Shown: positions 41,984 to 49,738 of the stretch, one piece after another | Numbering within the stretch: position 1 is the first letter of the stretch | How the letters are laid out: each line of letters opens with the position of its first letter | From: Halorussus vallis | GTDB lineage: Archaea; Halobacteriota; Halobacteria; Halobacteriales; Haladaptataceae | DNA: 64,000 bases | Direction: 5' to 3' | Assembly (NCBI RefSeq): GCF_024138165.1 | Contig: NZ_CP100000.1 | Coordinates: forward strand, 2,976,001-3,040,000 | Notes under the pieces: model-generated | Database searches by the model: none | What the model was told of the DNA's origin: nothing | What the model saw: only the letters and a program-made list of their open reading frames with translations | Made by a program: the position numbers and the translations under genes

Positions 41984-42742
41984 TCAGAACGGGAATCCGC
42001 CGTAGCGCAGGTACACCATGTCCAGAATCAGGACCAACTGGAGGACTCCCTGGACGCCTCCGAGCATGGCGTTCTGGCGCCCGATGGCCGCGATGACCGA
42101 CGCGTCGGGTCGCGGAGAGCGCATCTCGCGGTACATCCGAATCTCGCCGGGCATGAGGAAGCCGAACCCTTGGACCGACAGCAGCGTGACGATGCCCAGC
42201 GCGACGGCCACCGTCGGCTCGGTCATCCGGAACTCCCCGATAGTGAGCGCGACCCAGGCCAGCGACCCGACCGTCGCCAGGACGAAGGGGACCTGCCAGC
42301 GCCGGTCGCGCCACGCGTCAAGTCGCCAACCCAGCAGCAGCAACACGGGAATCAGGTTCGCGGCGGTGAACAGCGCCAGCCACGGTTCGGCGTGCGGGAA
42401 TAGGCCGAGTCGCTGGGCGAGCGTGATGCCGCCGCCGATGGTGACCACCGCGAGCGAGGGCAGGAGGAACGCCGTCTTGGGCGTGAGTCGCCGGAACACC
42501 GCGGCGCTCTCCTCATCGTCGAGGCCGCCGATGACCGGACCGAGCACCGCGCCCATGAACAGGTCGATGCCCGTCCAGAGGACGCCCGCCATCACGTGGA
42601 CGTAGGTGTGTTGCTGTACCGATGCGACCGTCACCGCGTAGCCGAGCGCGGCCAGCGGGATGCAGACGACCGCCGCCGCGAAGGCCGGGTTCGCCTGCCG
42701 GCCCATCCCCGCGACCGTGCCGCGAATACTCGCCGTTGACAT
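41984..42742 (-). CDS. Seven-to-eight-helix membrane protein (CopD/DUF2269-like)
   Basis: This 252-residue membrane protein starts MSTASIRGTVAGMGRQ. Helices repeat through the whole length. The segment TYVHVMAGVLWTGIDLFMGA near residues 45-64 contains HVxxGVxWxG, a pattern of CopD-like or DUF2269 membrane proteins, where the His may bind haem or a metal. IRMYREMRSPRPDASV is a charged loop near residue 205. The function is unknown. The ATG at 42742 fits; a longer frame to 42790 would add 16 residues. Confidence 0.6.
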   Translation of the reverse strand: MSTASIRGTVAGMGRQANPAFAAAVVCIPLAALGYAVTVASVQQHTYVHVMAGVLWTGIDLFMGAVLGPVIGGLDDEESAAVFRRLTPKTAFLLPSLAVVTIGGGITLAQRLGLFPHAEPWLALFTAANLIPVLLLLGWRLDAWRDRRWQVPFVLATVGSLAWVALTIGEFRMTEPTVAVALGIVTLLSVQGFGFLMPGEIRMYREMRSPRPDASVIAAIGRQNAMLGGVQGVLQLVLILDMVYLRYGGFPF

Positions 42743-42822
42743 ACGTCGCCCCCGCTCTTCGTGACAGGTTAACGATGCGTATTCCGGCAATATGGGTCGG
42801 CGCGCCCCGATGGTCGGCGACG

Positions 42823-42858
42823 GCGGCGGGTCGCGCCCGTGTGGGCGCGACCCGCCGC
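42823..42858. repeat. Perfect inverted repeat, 16-base arms, loop gtgt
   Basis: The arms 42823-42838 and 42843-42858 are exact reverse complements (gcggcgggtcgcgccc and its complement). It lies about 74 bases after the stop of the UvrD gene on the minus strand. Confidence 0.88.
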
Positions 42859-42931
42859 GCCGTGGTTCGATGTTGACGGTCGGATGCGGTTCGACCCGCC
42901 GGCCGCTGGGCTGCCGAAAAAGTTCGGTGGT

Positions 42932-44770
42932 CTACTGGGCCGGCTTACCCTCGACCGTCTCCAGCACGTCCTCGACGCCCTTGCCGTTCTGCTCGTTGTA
43001 GAGCAGCACGTCGATGGGGAGCGTCGGCGCGCCGCTCACGAGGTCCTCCATGATGACGAGGCGCTCGCGGGCCCGCGACATCCCGACGTAGAACACCCGG
43101 CGCTCGTTGTCGGTCAGCGTCGGCACGGGGTCGGTCTTGGAGGTGAATTCGATGTCGTCGGGCACCTCGTCGGGGTCGACCGTCGCGGCCATCTGCTCGA
43201 CCACTTTCTCGGTGAGGTCGGTGGCGACGAACACGTGGTCGGCCTCACGACCCTTCGCGGAGTGGATGGTGCCGATGCGGACCCGGTCGACGGGCATGCC
43301 GTGGTACTGCTCGTTCTGGAAGTACGCCCGCATCGAGTTCTTCTGGAAACTGGTGACCTTCCGGACCATGTCGGCGGCCGAGGCCGGGCCGGGCATGAAC
43401 GGCGCGTGGTCGGTGACGAACTCGGGTTCGACCTCGATCTCGGCGAGGTCGTCGACGCCCGCCTCCTCCTTGCGCTCGTCGATGGCGTCGAAGAGTTCGT
43501 CGCGGTCGTTCGTGCCGAACGCCGACTCCTGGAGCATGTCGGCGAGGCGGCGGGCCTGCAGGCCCGTGATGGGTTCGTCTTCGTCCATCTGCTCGACCGC
43601 CCGGACGTACTGTTCGAGGCGGTCGGTCCACATCCGCTGGTCGGTCAGACACCGGAAGGGGATGCCCTCGTCGATGAACTCGTCGATGAACCGGAACATC
43701 TGGTAGCGTGCCCGGAACAGGATCATCAGCGTGCCGTCGTGCTCCTCGACGGTGTAGCGGACGTTCCGGACCAGGTCGAGCATCGAGGGACCGTCGACCT
43801 GTTCGACGGACCCGCCCTCCTTGCGGGGCGAGAGGTTCTTCTCCTGGCGCTTGTCGATGTGGCGGACCTCGTGCTGGACAACCTTCAGAATCTCCGACGG
43901 GAGACGGTGGGAGGTGTCGAGGATGACGTCGTCGCCGCCCTCCTCAAGCAGGAGTTCGGGGTCGGCGCCCTGCCAGGCGTAGACGACCTGGTCGTCGTCG
44001 CCCGCGATGAGGACCTTCTTCATGTGGGGCTTCCACTCCTCGTAGACGTCGTACTGGAGGCCGGTGATGTCCTGGAACTCGTCGATGACGAGGTAGTCGA
44101 CGTTCGGCAGCAGCGATCGCTGCTTGACCCGTTCGAGCATGTCGGCGAAGCCCACGAGGTCGTTGTCGCCCTTGTACTTGCGCCAGGCCCGGATGGCCTC
44201 GGGCACGTCGAAGCGGTCGTCGGAACTCGGCCACGTCGGGGTGTACTTGTTGCCCTCCTGGGCGTTCTCGTCGATGTCCGGCGGCAGGCGGACCTCCTCG
44301 TCGTTCCACTGGAAGGGGACGTCGTACCAGTCGGCGACGTCGCGGCGGGTCCGCTGGAGCCACTGGCTGGTGGCGATTATCTTGTTGCCGAGCGTGGTCG
44401 AGCGGGCGGTCCGGCGGCCCGCGCCGCTGTACTCGTCCTCGAACTCGAGGCCGAAGTCCTCACAAAACTCCTTCTTGTCGGACTCGCCCACCACGTCGTT
44501 TCGCGAGAGGTCGAGCAGTTCGTAGGCCTTCGCGTGCATCGTACAGACCGACCCCTGGAGCGACCGGGGGTTCAGCCCTCGTCGCTCGGCGAGTCGCTCG
44601 CGGACCTCGTTGGCGGCCGCACGGGTGTACGAAACCAGCAGAATGTCGTTGACGCCGACGCCCTCCTGGTCGAGGAGGGCTTCGACGCGGTCCAGAAGTT
44701 CGGTCGTCTTCCCGCTCCCGGGACCACCGAAGAGGCGGGTGACTTGTTCGTCCGTCGCGTCTTGGCTCAT
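42932..44770 (-). CDS. UvrD/Rep-type superfamily 1 DNA helicase
   Basis: This 612-residue helicase carries SF1A motifs in order. Walker A is LFGGPGSGKTTELLDRVEAL near residues 13-32. Motif II is YLVIDEFQDITG, motif III is IAGDDDQVVYAWQGAD, motif V is IGTIHSAKGREADHVFVATD, and motif VI is RRVFYVGMSRARERLVIMED. It moves 3'-5' on DNA with ATP and probably acts in repair or in restarting forks. It is shorter than bacterial UvrD (about 720), so part of an accessory domain is missing. The start at 44770 gives MSQDATDEQVTRLFGGPGSG. It is a single gene. Confidence 0.92.
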   Translation of the reverse strand: MSQDATDEQVTRLFGGPGSGKTTELLDRVEALLDQEGVGVNDILLVSYTRAAANEVRERLAERRGLNPRSLQGSVCTMHAKAYELLDLSRNDVVGESDKKEFCEDFGLEFEDEYSGAGRRTARSTTLGNKIIATSQWLQRTRRDVADWYDVPFQWNDEEVRLPPDIDENAQEGNKYTPTWPSSDDRFDVPEAIRAWRKYKGDNDLVGFADMLERVKQRSLLPNVDYLVIDEFQDITGLQYDVYEEWKPHMKKVLIAGDDDQVVYAWQGADPELLLEEGGDDVILDTSHRLPSEILKVVQHEVRHIDKRQEKNLSPRKEGGSVEQVDGPSMLDLVRNVRYTVEEHDGTLMILFRARYQMFRFIDEFIDEGIPFRCLTDQRMWTDRLEQYVRAVEQMDEDEPITGLQARRLADMLQESAFGTNDRDELFDAIDERKEEAGVDDLAEIEVEPEFVTDHAPFMPGPASAADMVRKVTSFQKNSMRAYFQNEQYHGMPVDRVRIGTIHSAKGREADHVFVATDLTEKVVEQMAATVDPDEVPDDIEFTSKTDPVPTLTDNERRVFYVGMSRARERLVIMEDLVSGAPTLPIDVLLYNEQNGKGVEDVLETVEGKPAQ

Positions 44771-44924
44771 TACAGCAATGCCATGGGCCCGGCCCCCATA
44801 AAGGGATGTGAATTCGTCTCGGGACCGAGCGCGGGATTTTCGGGGCGCAAGCCGCCGGACGGCGGGCCGACGGTCGCCGATTCTCGGGTGACCGAATCGG
44901 GGAGAAAACGCCTCGCGGAGCGTA

Positions 44925-45086
44925 CTACGAGTTGTTGCGCGGCGACCGGGCCTTGCGGATGTCGCTCCCGTCCCGTATCTTGTCCTCGCACTCGGGACAC
45001 ACTCGCGGGTTCTCGATGCCTCTCGGGGTGAACACTCGCGCGTACGCACGGGTCACGAAGGAGCCGCAGTTCTGACACTCTGGCAT
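44925..45086 (-). CDS. 53-residue zinc-ribbon protein (DUF7563-like)
   Basis: The minus strand encodes MPECQNCGSFVTRAYARVFT and then ENPRVCPECEDKIRDGSD. Two CxxC knuckles, 26 residues apart, make a zinc ribbon. I recall the family as DUF7563. The C-terminus is basic (RKARSPRNNS). A TATA-like box on the minus strand, gaaatatagtgtaag (45109-45123), lies about 29 bases before the ATG. The function is unknown. Confidence 0.75.
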   Translation of the reverse strand: MPECQNCGSFVTRAYARVFTPRGIENPRVCPECEDKIRDGSDIRKARSPRNNS

Positions 45087-45391
45087 TTCTCTCGTGGAGA
45101 TACTGGAATCTTACACTATATTTCTGTCGACACGCCACGAACGTCTCGACGACCGGACCGGAACGAAGTCGACTGAGGGAGACGGTTTCGAGAGAAGGTA
45201 TCTGATAGCTGAAAATGACGACGGCGAGCAAGGCTGTCGGGTCCGCCTGAAATACGAGGCATCTGCGGGCGACGCGGTCGCGTCGCCCGCAAGTGCCGTG
45301 TGCAACTGCGTCGCCCCCAATTGCCGCGCGGAACCCGACGCGCTTGCCCCGGCCGCGCGACTGAAACGTCCGGAGGTCCCGAGTACGGACG
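45087..45391. other. Gene-free stretch between the DUF7563 and DMT genes
   Basis: This is a divergent gap. It holds the TATA-like box of the zinc-ribbon gene near 45109-45123 and the inverted repeat at 45264-45291. No gene or clear DMT promoter is visible. Confidence 0.55.
45264..45291. repeat. Perfect inverted repeat in a divergent gap
   Basis: The arms 45264-45276 and 45279-45291 (tgcgggcgacgcg and its exact complement) flank the loop gt. Unlike the others it is not just after a stop codon but between two divergent genes. Confidence 0.85.
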
Positions 45392-46345
45392 ATGGCCCTC
45401 TCGCTCGCGCTCTCGCCGCTCGCGTTCGGGACCCGCCTCGGTTTCGCTCCGCAATCCTCGGTTCCGCTCGACGTCCTCGCGCTGGCGCTGATTCCGGCGG
45501 TGCTCTGGGGGGCGAGTCCCATCGTCTCCAAGCGCGGCATGGCCGCCGGCGGTTCGTCACTCCAGGCGTCGCTGGTGGTCGTCGTGGTCGACAGCACGCT
45601 CTACTGGGTCGCGCTGTTCGCGCTCCACGGCGCGAACCCGCTCGCCGGACTGTCGCCGTCGACGCTCGGTCTGTTCGCGTTCGCGGGGCTGGTCGGCACG
45701 TCGCTCGGCCGCCTCGCGACGTTCACCGGCGTCGACAGGGTCGGCGCGAGCGTCAACAGCGCGGGCGTCAGCACCCGGCCGCTGTTCGCCACCGCGCTCG
45801 CGGCGGTCTTGCTGGGCGAGTCGGTGACGACCGCGACGGTGGTCGGCGTGCTCGTGCTGGTCGGCGGCCTGGTCGTGCTGGCGCTGGCGAAGGGCGGCGA
45901 CGTCTCGGGGTGGGAACCCCGAGAACTGCTCTTCCCGCTCGCGGCCGCCTGCGCGTTCGCGGTGGGCAACGTCGTCCGGCGGTTCGGGCTGACCACCACC
46001 GACGCCTCCACGCTCCAGGCTGTGACGGTCAACGAGACGGCGGCGCTGGTCGGCCTGGTCGGCTACGCGCTGGCGAAGAACCGCCGAGACGTTCTCGACG
46101 CGCCGAAACGGACCTACGGCTTCTTCGCGCTCAGCGGGACGCTGACCGCGTTCGCGCTCCTCTCGCTGTTCGAGGCGCTGGACCGGGGGTCGGTCGCGCT
46201 GGTCGACCCGCTGGCGGGGACCGCGCCGCTGTTCACGACGGTGTTCGCGGCGGCGTTCCTCCGGGGCTTGGAGCGGGTCACGCGCGGGGTCGTCGCGGGC
46301 GCGGCGCTGGTCGTCGTCGGCGCGGGCGTCATCACCGCGCTATAA
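45392..46345 (+). CDS. EamA/DMT-superfamily transporter
   Basis: This 317-residue membrane protein has about ten helices in two EamA halves. The first half includes LALALIPAVLWGASPIVSKR and LFAFAGLVGTSLGRLATFT. The second includes LLFPLAAACAFAVGNVVRRF and ALSGTLTAFALLSLFEALDR. The C-terminus GVVAGAALVVVGAGVITAL is typical. DMT exporters move metabolites such as amino acids or drugs, and the substrate is unknown. The start is taken at 45392; a later in-frame start is possible because the first 25 residues are not well conserved in the family. Confidence 0.82.
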   Translation: MALSLALSPLAFGTRLGFAPQSSVPLDVLALALIPAVLWGASPIVSKRGMAAGGSSLQASLVVVVVDSTLYWVALFALHGANPLAGLSPSTLGLFAFAGLVGTSLGRLATFTGVDRVGASVNSAGVSTRPLFATALAAVLLGESVTTATVVGVLVLVGGLVVLALAKGGDVSGWEPRELLFPLAAACAFAVGNVVRRFGLTTTDASTLQAVTVNETAALVGLVGYALAKNRRDVLDAPKRTYGFFALSGTLTAFALLSLFEALDRGSVALVDPLAGTAPLFTTVFAAAFLRGLERVTRGVVAGAALVVVGAGVITAL

Positions 46346-46363
46346 AAGAGGGGACCGTTCGGG

Positions 46364-46546
46364 CTACGCTTCCGGTTGCCAGCCGCAGACTGTGCATTCG
46401 GTCGCGGACGTATCGTGGAGTCCGCTGCACTCCGGACACCGCTTCTTGTTGTAGTCCTGCTCCCAACCTACGACTTCGGTTTCGTGGCCGCGGTCGGACA
46501 GGAACTCGTCGAAGAGGTCGTCGTCTCCGGTTGGTGCGGTCGCCAT
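46364..46546 (-). CDS. HVO_0416-like zinc-finger protein
   Basis: This 60-residue protein starts MATAPTGDDDLFDEFLSDRG and ends TSATECTVCGWQPEA. The pair CPECSGLHDT and CTVCGW gives two CxxC knuckles 15 residues apart. I recall this as the HVO_0416 family of haloarchaeal mini zinc proteins, with the VGWEQDYNKKRCPEC signature. It is convergent with the DMT gene, with 18 bases between stops. The ATG at 46546 is preceded by AT-rich gtttgcattagca about 15-27 bases upstream. Confidence 0.8.
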   Translation of the reverse strand: MATAPTGDDDLFDEFLSDRGHETEVVGWEQDYNKKRCPECSGLHDTSATECTVCGWQPEA

Positions 46547-46705
46547 ACATGGTATGCTAATGCAAACCACTCATATAACCGTGTCGGTCGAACATCCCGC
46601 CTGTAGACCTCTCGAAACGGCTGATTTCTCGGAAACCACTACCTATCGAGTCGAGTAGGTGCGGCCTAACCGCTGTTCTGACTATCCGCGGGGACGCCGG
46701 GCACG

Positions 46706-46741
46706 GGTGGGCCGACGGCCCCGGAAAGCCGTCGGCCCACC
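46706..46741. repeat. Perfect inverted repeat, 14-base arms
   Basis: The arms 46706-46719 and 46728-46741 (ggtgggccgacggc and its exact complement) surround the loop cccggaaa. It lies about 77 bases after the stop of the DUF2071 gene on the minus strand, the outer of two such repeats there. Confidence 0.85.
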
Positions 46742-46771
46742 TCGCCGGACCCACTCGCGGAACTCGTCGGT

Positions 46772-46799
46772 CGGGGGAGTCGACCTGTCGACTCCCCCG
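46772..46799. repeat. Perfect inverted repeat, 13-base arms
   Basis: The arms 46772-46784 (cgggggagtcgac) and 46787-46799 are exact reverse complements around the loop ct. It is 19 bases after the stop of the DUF2071 gene on the minus strand, the inner of two such repeats. Confidence 0.88.
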
Positions 46800-46817
46800 G
46801 CCACCCCGACCCGAGGT

Positions 46818-47531
46818 TCACTCCGCGCGCCGATTCCGGGAGACGACCGTCTCGACGCCCGGACTGTAGTAACAGACCGGGTCGGCGTCGGGCGTCTCGA
46901 ACGCGTTCGCCCGGAAGAGGGTGTTCTCCTCGACGGAGACCGCCGCGGGGTGGAGCGGCCAGCGCCTATGGTGGGCGTCGGCGTACCGGAGCGTCCCGTC
47001 GGGCGACTCGGTGTAGAGGCGGTGGCGTTCCGTGAGGAACGCCGCCAGCGAACCGCGTTCGGCCAGAAACCGCTCGCCGTCGGGGCCGTACGTCGCGGCG
47101 AAATGGGCGGGCCGGTCGCCGGGGTGGCGACGCCTGCTCTCGAAGCGAACTTGGTCGCCGTCGGCGCCATCATTGTCAGTTTCGGCGTCGACGTCCATCT
47201 CGGCGAAGTAGTACGGTAGGAAGTGGGTCAGCCGCGCCCCGAGCACGGTGAACGGGTCGCCCGCATCGAGGTTGAAGAAGTAGATGGCCGGCCGTCCCTC
47301 GACGGTGACGTAGGTCCGGAGGTTCACCTCCGGCACCCTGACGCCGTTCCCGGCCGGGAGCCAGTACGGGCGCACGTCGACGTTGACGAACGGGAGTACC
47401 GACAGCCACGCCCGACCGTCGTAGGTGTCGAGGGTCACAGCGTCCGGCACGTGCGGAGCGACGATGCTCGGGTCCATCGACCAGTTGGCGAACAGGACGT
47501 GACGCCAGCCCATGTGGAGCGGAACGACCAT
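46818..47531 (-). CDS. YqjF-like protein (DUF2071)
   Basis: This 237-residue soluble protein starts MVVPLHMGWRHVLFANWSMD. DUF2071 signatures are WSMDPSIVAPHVPDAVTLDT, RPYWLPAGNGVRVPEVNLRT and AIYFFNLDAGDPFTVLGARL. The YqjF family has an acetoacetate-decarboxylase-like fold and no known reaction. The C-terminal segment with PDGTLRYADAHHRRWPLH is also typical. The first 11 residues fit the family, so the ATG at 47531 stands. It is divergent from the RDD gene. Confidence 0.85.
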   Translation of the reverse strand: MVVPLHMGWRHVLFANWSMDPSIVAPHVPDAVTLDTYDGRAWLSVLPFVNVDVRPYWLPAGNGVRVPEVNLRTYVTVEGRPAIYFFNLDAGDPFTVLGARLTHFLPYYFAEMDVDAETDNDGADGDQVRFESRRRHPGDRPAHFAATYGPDGERFLAERGSLAAFLTERHRLYTESPDGTLRYADAHHRRWPLHPAAVSVEENTLFRANAFETPDADPVCYYSPGVETVVSRNRRAE

Positions 47532-47667
47532 CGGTATCGGTCATCGAGGAACGTCGGTTTCGGTTCCGGCGCGATGCGTCGATTCGGTACGGGCGACGCT
47601 CCGTCGGGGGAAAGCCGTTGTGGCCTCGGCGAGTAGATACATCCGTCCGGCCCGCGTCGGCCCGACG

Positions 47668-48099
47668 ATGAGACGGTCGACACGCTCGGACGACATCGAA
47701 CTCGCGACCGTCCGCCGGCGCGTCGGCGCGTACCTCCTCGACGTGCTCGTCGTCGGCGGTGGCGTGGTCGCCGCCGCGCCCCGCCTCGGACGCACGCGGC
47801 GCGAGCGGTCGCTACTCGTCGGCGTCCTCGGACTCGTCGTCGCCAACCTCTACCACGTCCTGCTCGAAGGAGTCCTCGGTCGGACCGTCGGCAAGGCGGC
47901 CGTCGGCGTCCGCGTCGCGACGACCGACGGCGGTCGTTGCACCGTCCGCGCCGCGACGATTCGGACGCTGTTCCGGTTCGTCGACTGGCTCCCGGCGGGC
48001 TATCTCGCCGGCTTCGTCAGCATCGCGCTCACGGAGCGCCGGCGGCGACTGGGCGACCTCGCGGCGGGCACCGTGGTCCTCAGAACCGAGGACGACTGA
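47668..48099 (+). CDS. RDD-family membrane protein
   Basis: This 143-residue protein starts MRRSTRSDDIELATVRRRVG and has the RDD layout: VRRRVGAYLLDVLVVGGGVV (Arg/Asp at the start of helix 1), then VANLYHVLLEGVLGRTVGKA with the GKxxxGxRV-like GKAAVGVRVATTD, and helix 3 LFRFVDWLPAGYLAGFV. RDD proteins have three helices and unclear function, possibly ion exchange or transport. The start at 47668 is preferred over a longer frame with no family resemblance. Confidence 0.85.
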   Translation: MRRSTRSDDIELATVRRRVGAYLLDVLVVGGGVVAAAPRLGRTRRERSLLVGVLGLVVANLYHVLLEGVLGRTVGKAAVGVRVATTDGGRCTVRAATIRTLFRFVDWLPAGYLAGFVSIALTERRRRLGDLAAGTVVLRTEDD

Positions 48100-48140
48100 A
48101 TCGCGGGCCGTCGGCGAGGTCCGCTTGGCGGTCGCTCGAC

Positions 48141-49391
48141 TCACTCCAGTGCGAAGAGGTGATAGGCCGACTCGCCGGTCTGGGCGACCACGTAGAGAGT
48201 GCCGTCGTCCAGCACCGGACCGGGACCGACCCGGCCGTGGAAGGACTTCTCGAACCGCTTGGCAGGTCCGGGCGTCAGCGGATTCGACCCCGGCGTCGGG
48301 TCGAAGGCGTACAGTTTGTCGCCGCCGACGAACAGCGTGTCCCGGCCGAGCGCCGGCGCGGTCAGGTTCCAGTCGCCGACGTCCTGCTTCCAGACGCGCT
48401 CGCCCTTCCGGGGGTCGATGGCGTGCAGACCGCTGGTCCCCGCCGCGTAGACGTACTTCTGGACCGCGAGTCCCCCGTCGGCCCAGCCGATTTGGACCTG
48501 CCAGTCCGTCTTCCCGTTCGATTCGTTCCTCGGGAGGAAGCCGTAGATGTTCCCGTCGAGGCAACTGACGTAGACGCGGTCGGCGTCGACGGTCGGCGGC
48601 ACTCGCGGCGTTGAGTCGAGGTTCCACTCGGCCGCGCCGGTGCCGTCCGGGCCGAGCAGGTAGAGCTTACCGGCCTTCGTCGCGAGTGCGACGTAGTGAC
48701 CCATGAAAATTGCGGGCGAACCGAGGAGTTCGCCGAACAGCCGGCGCGACCAGTCGGTTTCGCCCGTCTTGGGGTCGATCCGGTGTACCGTCTCGTCGAC
48801 CGGAACGTAGAGCCAGTCGCCGCCGTACGTCGACGGCGACTTCACCGACGCGTTCCGGCCGAAGGTCCGCTCCCACTTCGCCTCGCCGGTCTTCGGGTCG
48901 AGCGCGAGCAGGCGATTCCTCACGCCGACGTACGCCGTCTCGCCGCGGACGAGCGGGGGTTCGTGCACCTGCTCCTTCGACCACAGTTTCGTCCCGTCGG
49001 CGGCGGCGTACACGTCCAGTCGGTCGCCCACCGGCTGGTACACCCGACCGCCGGAGACGACCGGCTCTCGCCGGGTGAACCCCGAAACCTCGGCGCGCCA
49101 GCGCTCGGTCACGCCGTCGACCGGCGCTTTCCCGTCGGCGACGGTGCGGGTGTTGCTGGCGTTACAGCCGAAACTCGACCACTCGCCGTCGGCGCCGTAG
49201 ACGTGCTCGCCGGGCTCTGGAAGGTCGTCGACGCCGGGCTTGGGCGGGTCGTCGGGGCCGGATACCGACACGTCGTCGGCTATCGCCGAACATCCCGAGA
49301 GCGCGGTGGTCGCCGCGCCGAGCGCGGCGACCACCGCGCGCCGGGAGACTGCGGAGTCAGAAGCAAAGGGGGAGGAGCGTCTGGAGGGCAT
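48141..49391 (-). CDS. PQQ-like beta-propeller lipoprotein (BamB-like)
   Basis: This 416-residue exported protein has the N-terminus MPSRRSSPFASDSAVSRRAV with a twin-arginine motif (SRR), then TALSGCSAI, a lipobox. The body is a PQQ-like beta-propeller with repeats such as ALDPKTGEAKWERTFG, RIDPKTGETDWSRRLFG and AIDPRKGERVWKQDVG. It probably binds other proteins or a ligand at the cell surface; no cofactor residues of true quinoproteins are seen. A TATA-like gaattatttcg on the minus strand (49413-49423) lies about 28 bases before the ATG at 49391. Confidence 0.87.
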   Translation of the reverse strand: MPSRRSSPFASDSAVSRRAVVAALGAATTALSGCSAIADDVSVSGPDDPPKPGVDDLPEPGEHVYGADGEWSSFGCNASNTRTVADGKAPVDGVTERWRAEVSGFTRREPVVSGGRVYQPVGDRLDVYAAADGTKLWSKEQVHEPPLVRGETAYVGVRNRLLALDPKTGEAKWERTFGRNASVKSPSTYGGDWLYVPVDETVHRIDPKTGETDWSRRLFGELLGSPAIFMGHYVALATKAGKLYLLGPDGTGAAEWNLDSTPRVPPTVDADRVYVSCLDGNIYGFLPRNESNGKTDWQVQIGWADGGLAVQKYVYAAGTSGLHAIDPRKGERVWKQDVGDWNLTAPALGRDTLFVGGDKLYAFDPTPGSNPLTPGPAKRFEKSFHGRVGPGPVLDDGTLYVVAQTGESAYHLFALE

Positions 49392-49738
49392 ACGTCCCGA
49401 GTCGAACGCCGACGAAATAATTCTCACGCTTACAAGTCGGTCGTCGGAAGACGCTCGGCGAACCCTTCACGGAAAACGTACGGTGACGCGTTCCACCGCA
49501 AAACGGTCGGTGCACCTTCCACGAGAAGCGCCCGCCCGACTAACCGGCGGGCGGGACTGAAAGGGGCCGCCTTCTCGACGAACCCCGGCGATGTCAAGCA
49601 CCACAGGGAACGAACGTAGTGAGTGACCGAGGCGCGCAGCGAGCCGCGGGAGTCGAGAAGGCGGGGGCTTTCGAGGCAGTCATCGTCACGTCGTAACCGA
49701 TAGAAGGGTAACCTCCAATAATTCCCCTCACTCGCCGC
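49392..49738. other. Gene-free stretch before the M32 carboxypeptidase 1 stop
   Basis: It holds the TATA box of the BamB-like lipoprotein (near 49413-49423) and the candidate structured RNA at 49531-49672. The rest has no open frame with good codon use. Confidence 0.6.
49531..49672. ncRNA. Candidate two-domain structured RNA or inverted-repeat element
   Basis: A first hairpin has arms CCCGCCCG (49531-49538) and CGGGCGGG (49548-49555). It is followed by actgaaaggggc. A second, long stem pairs gaaag (49559-49563) with ctttc (49668-49672) and gccttctcgac (49569-49579) with gtcgagaaggc (49652-49662), and encloses about 70 bases. The right flank continues gcgggggctttcgagg. I recall similar tgaaagggg...gggggctttcgagg elements in other haloarchaea; this is from memory. 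The strand is undecided. It lies in the gap between the BamB-like and M32 genes and encodes no protein. Confidence 0.5.

Noticed and set aside
44820-44880. Inverted segments near the UvrD start as another perfect hairpin.
   Set aside because: The arms are imperfect and short, unlike the exact repeats listed.
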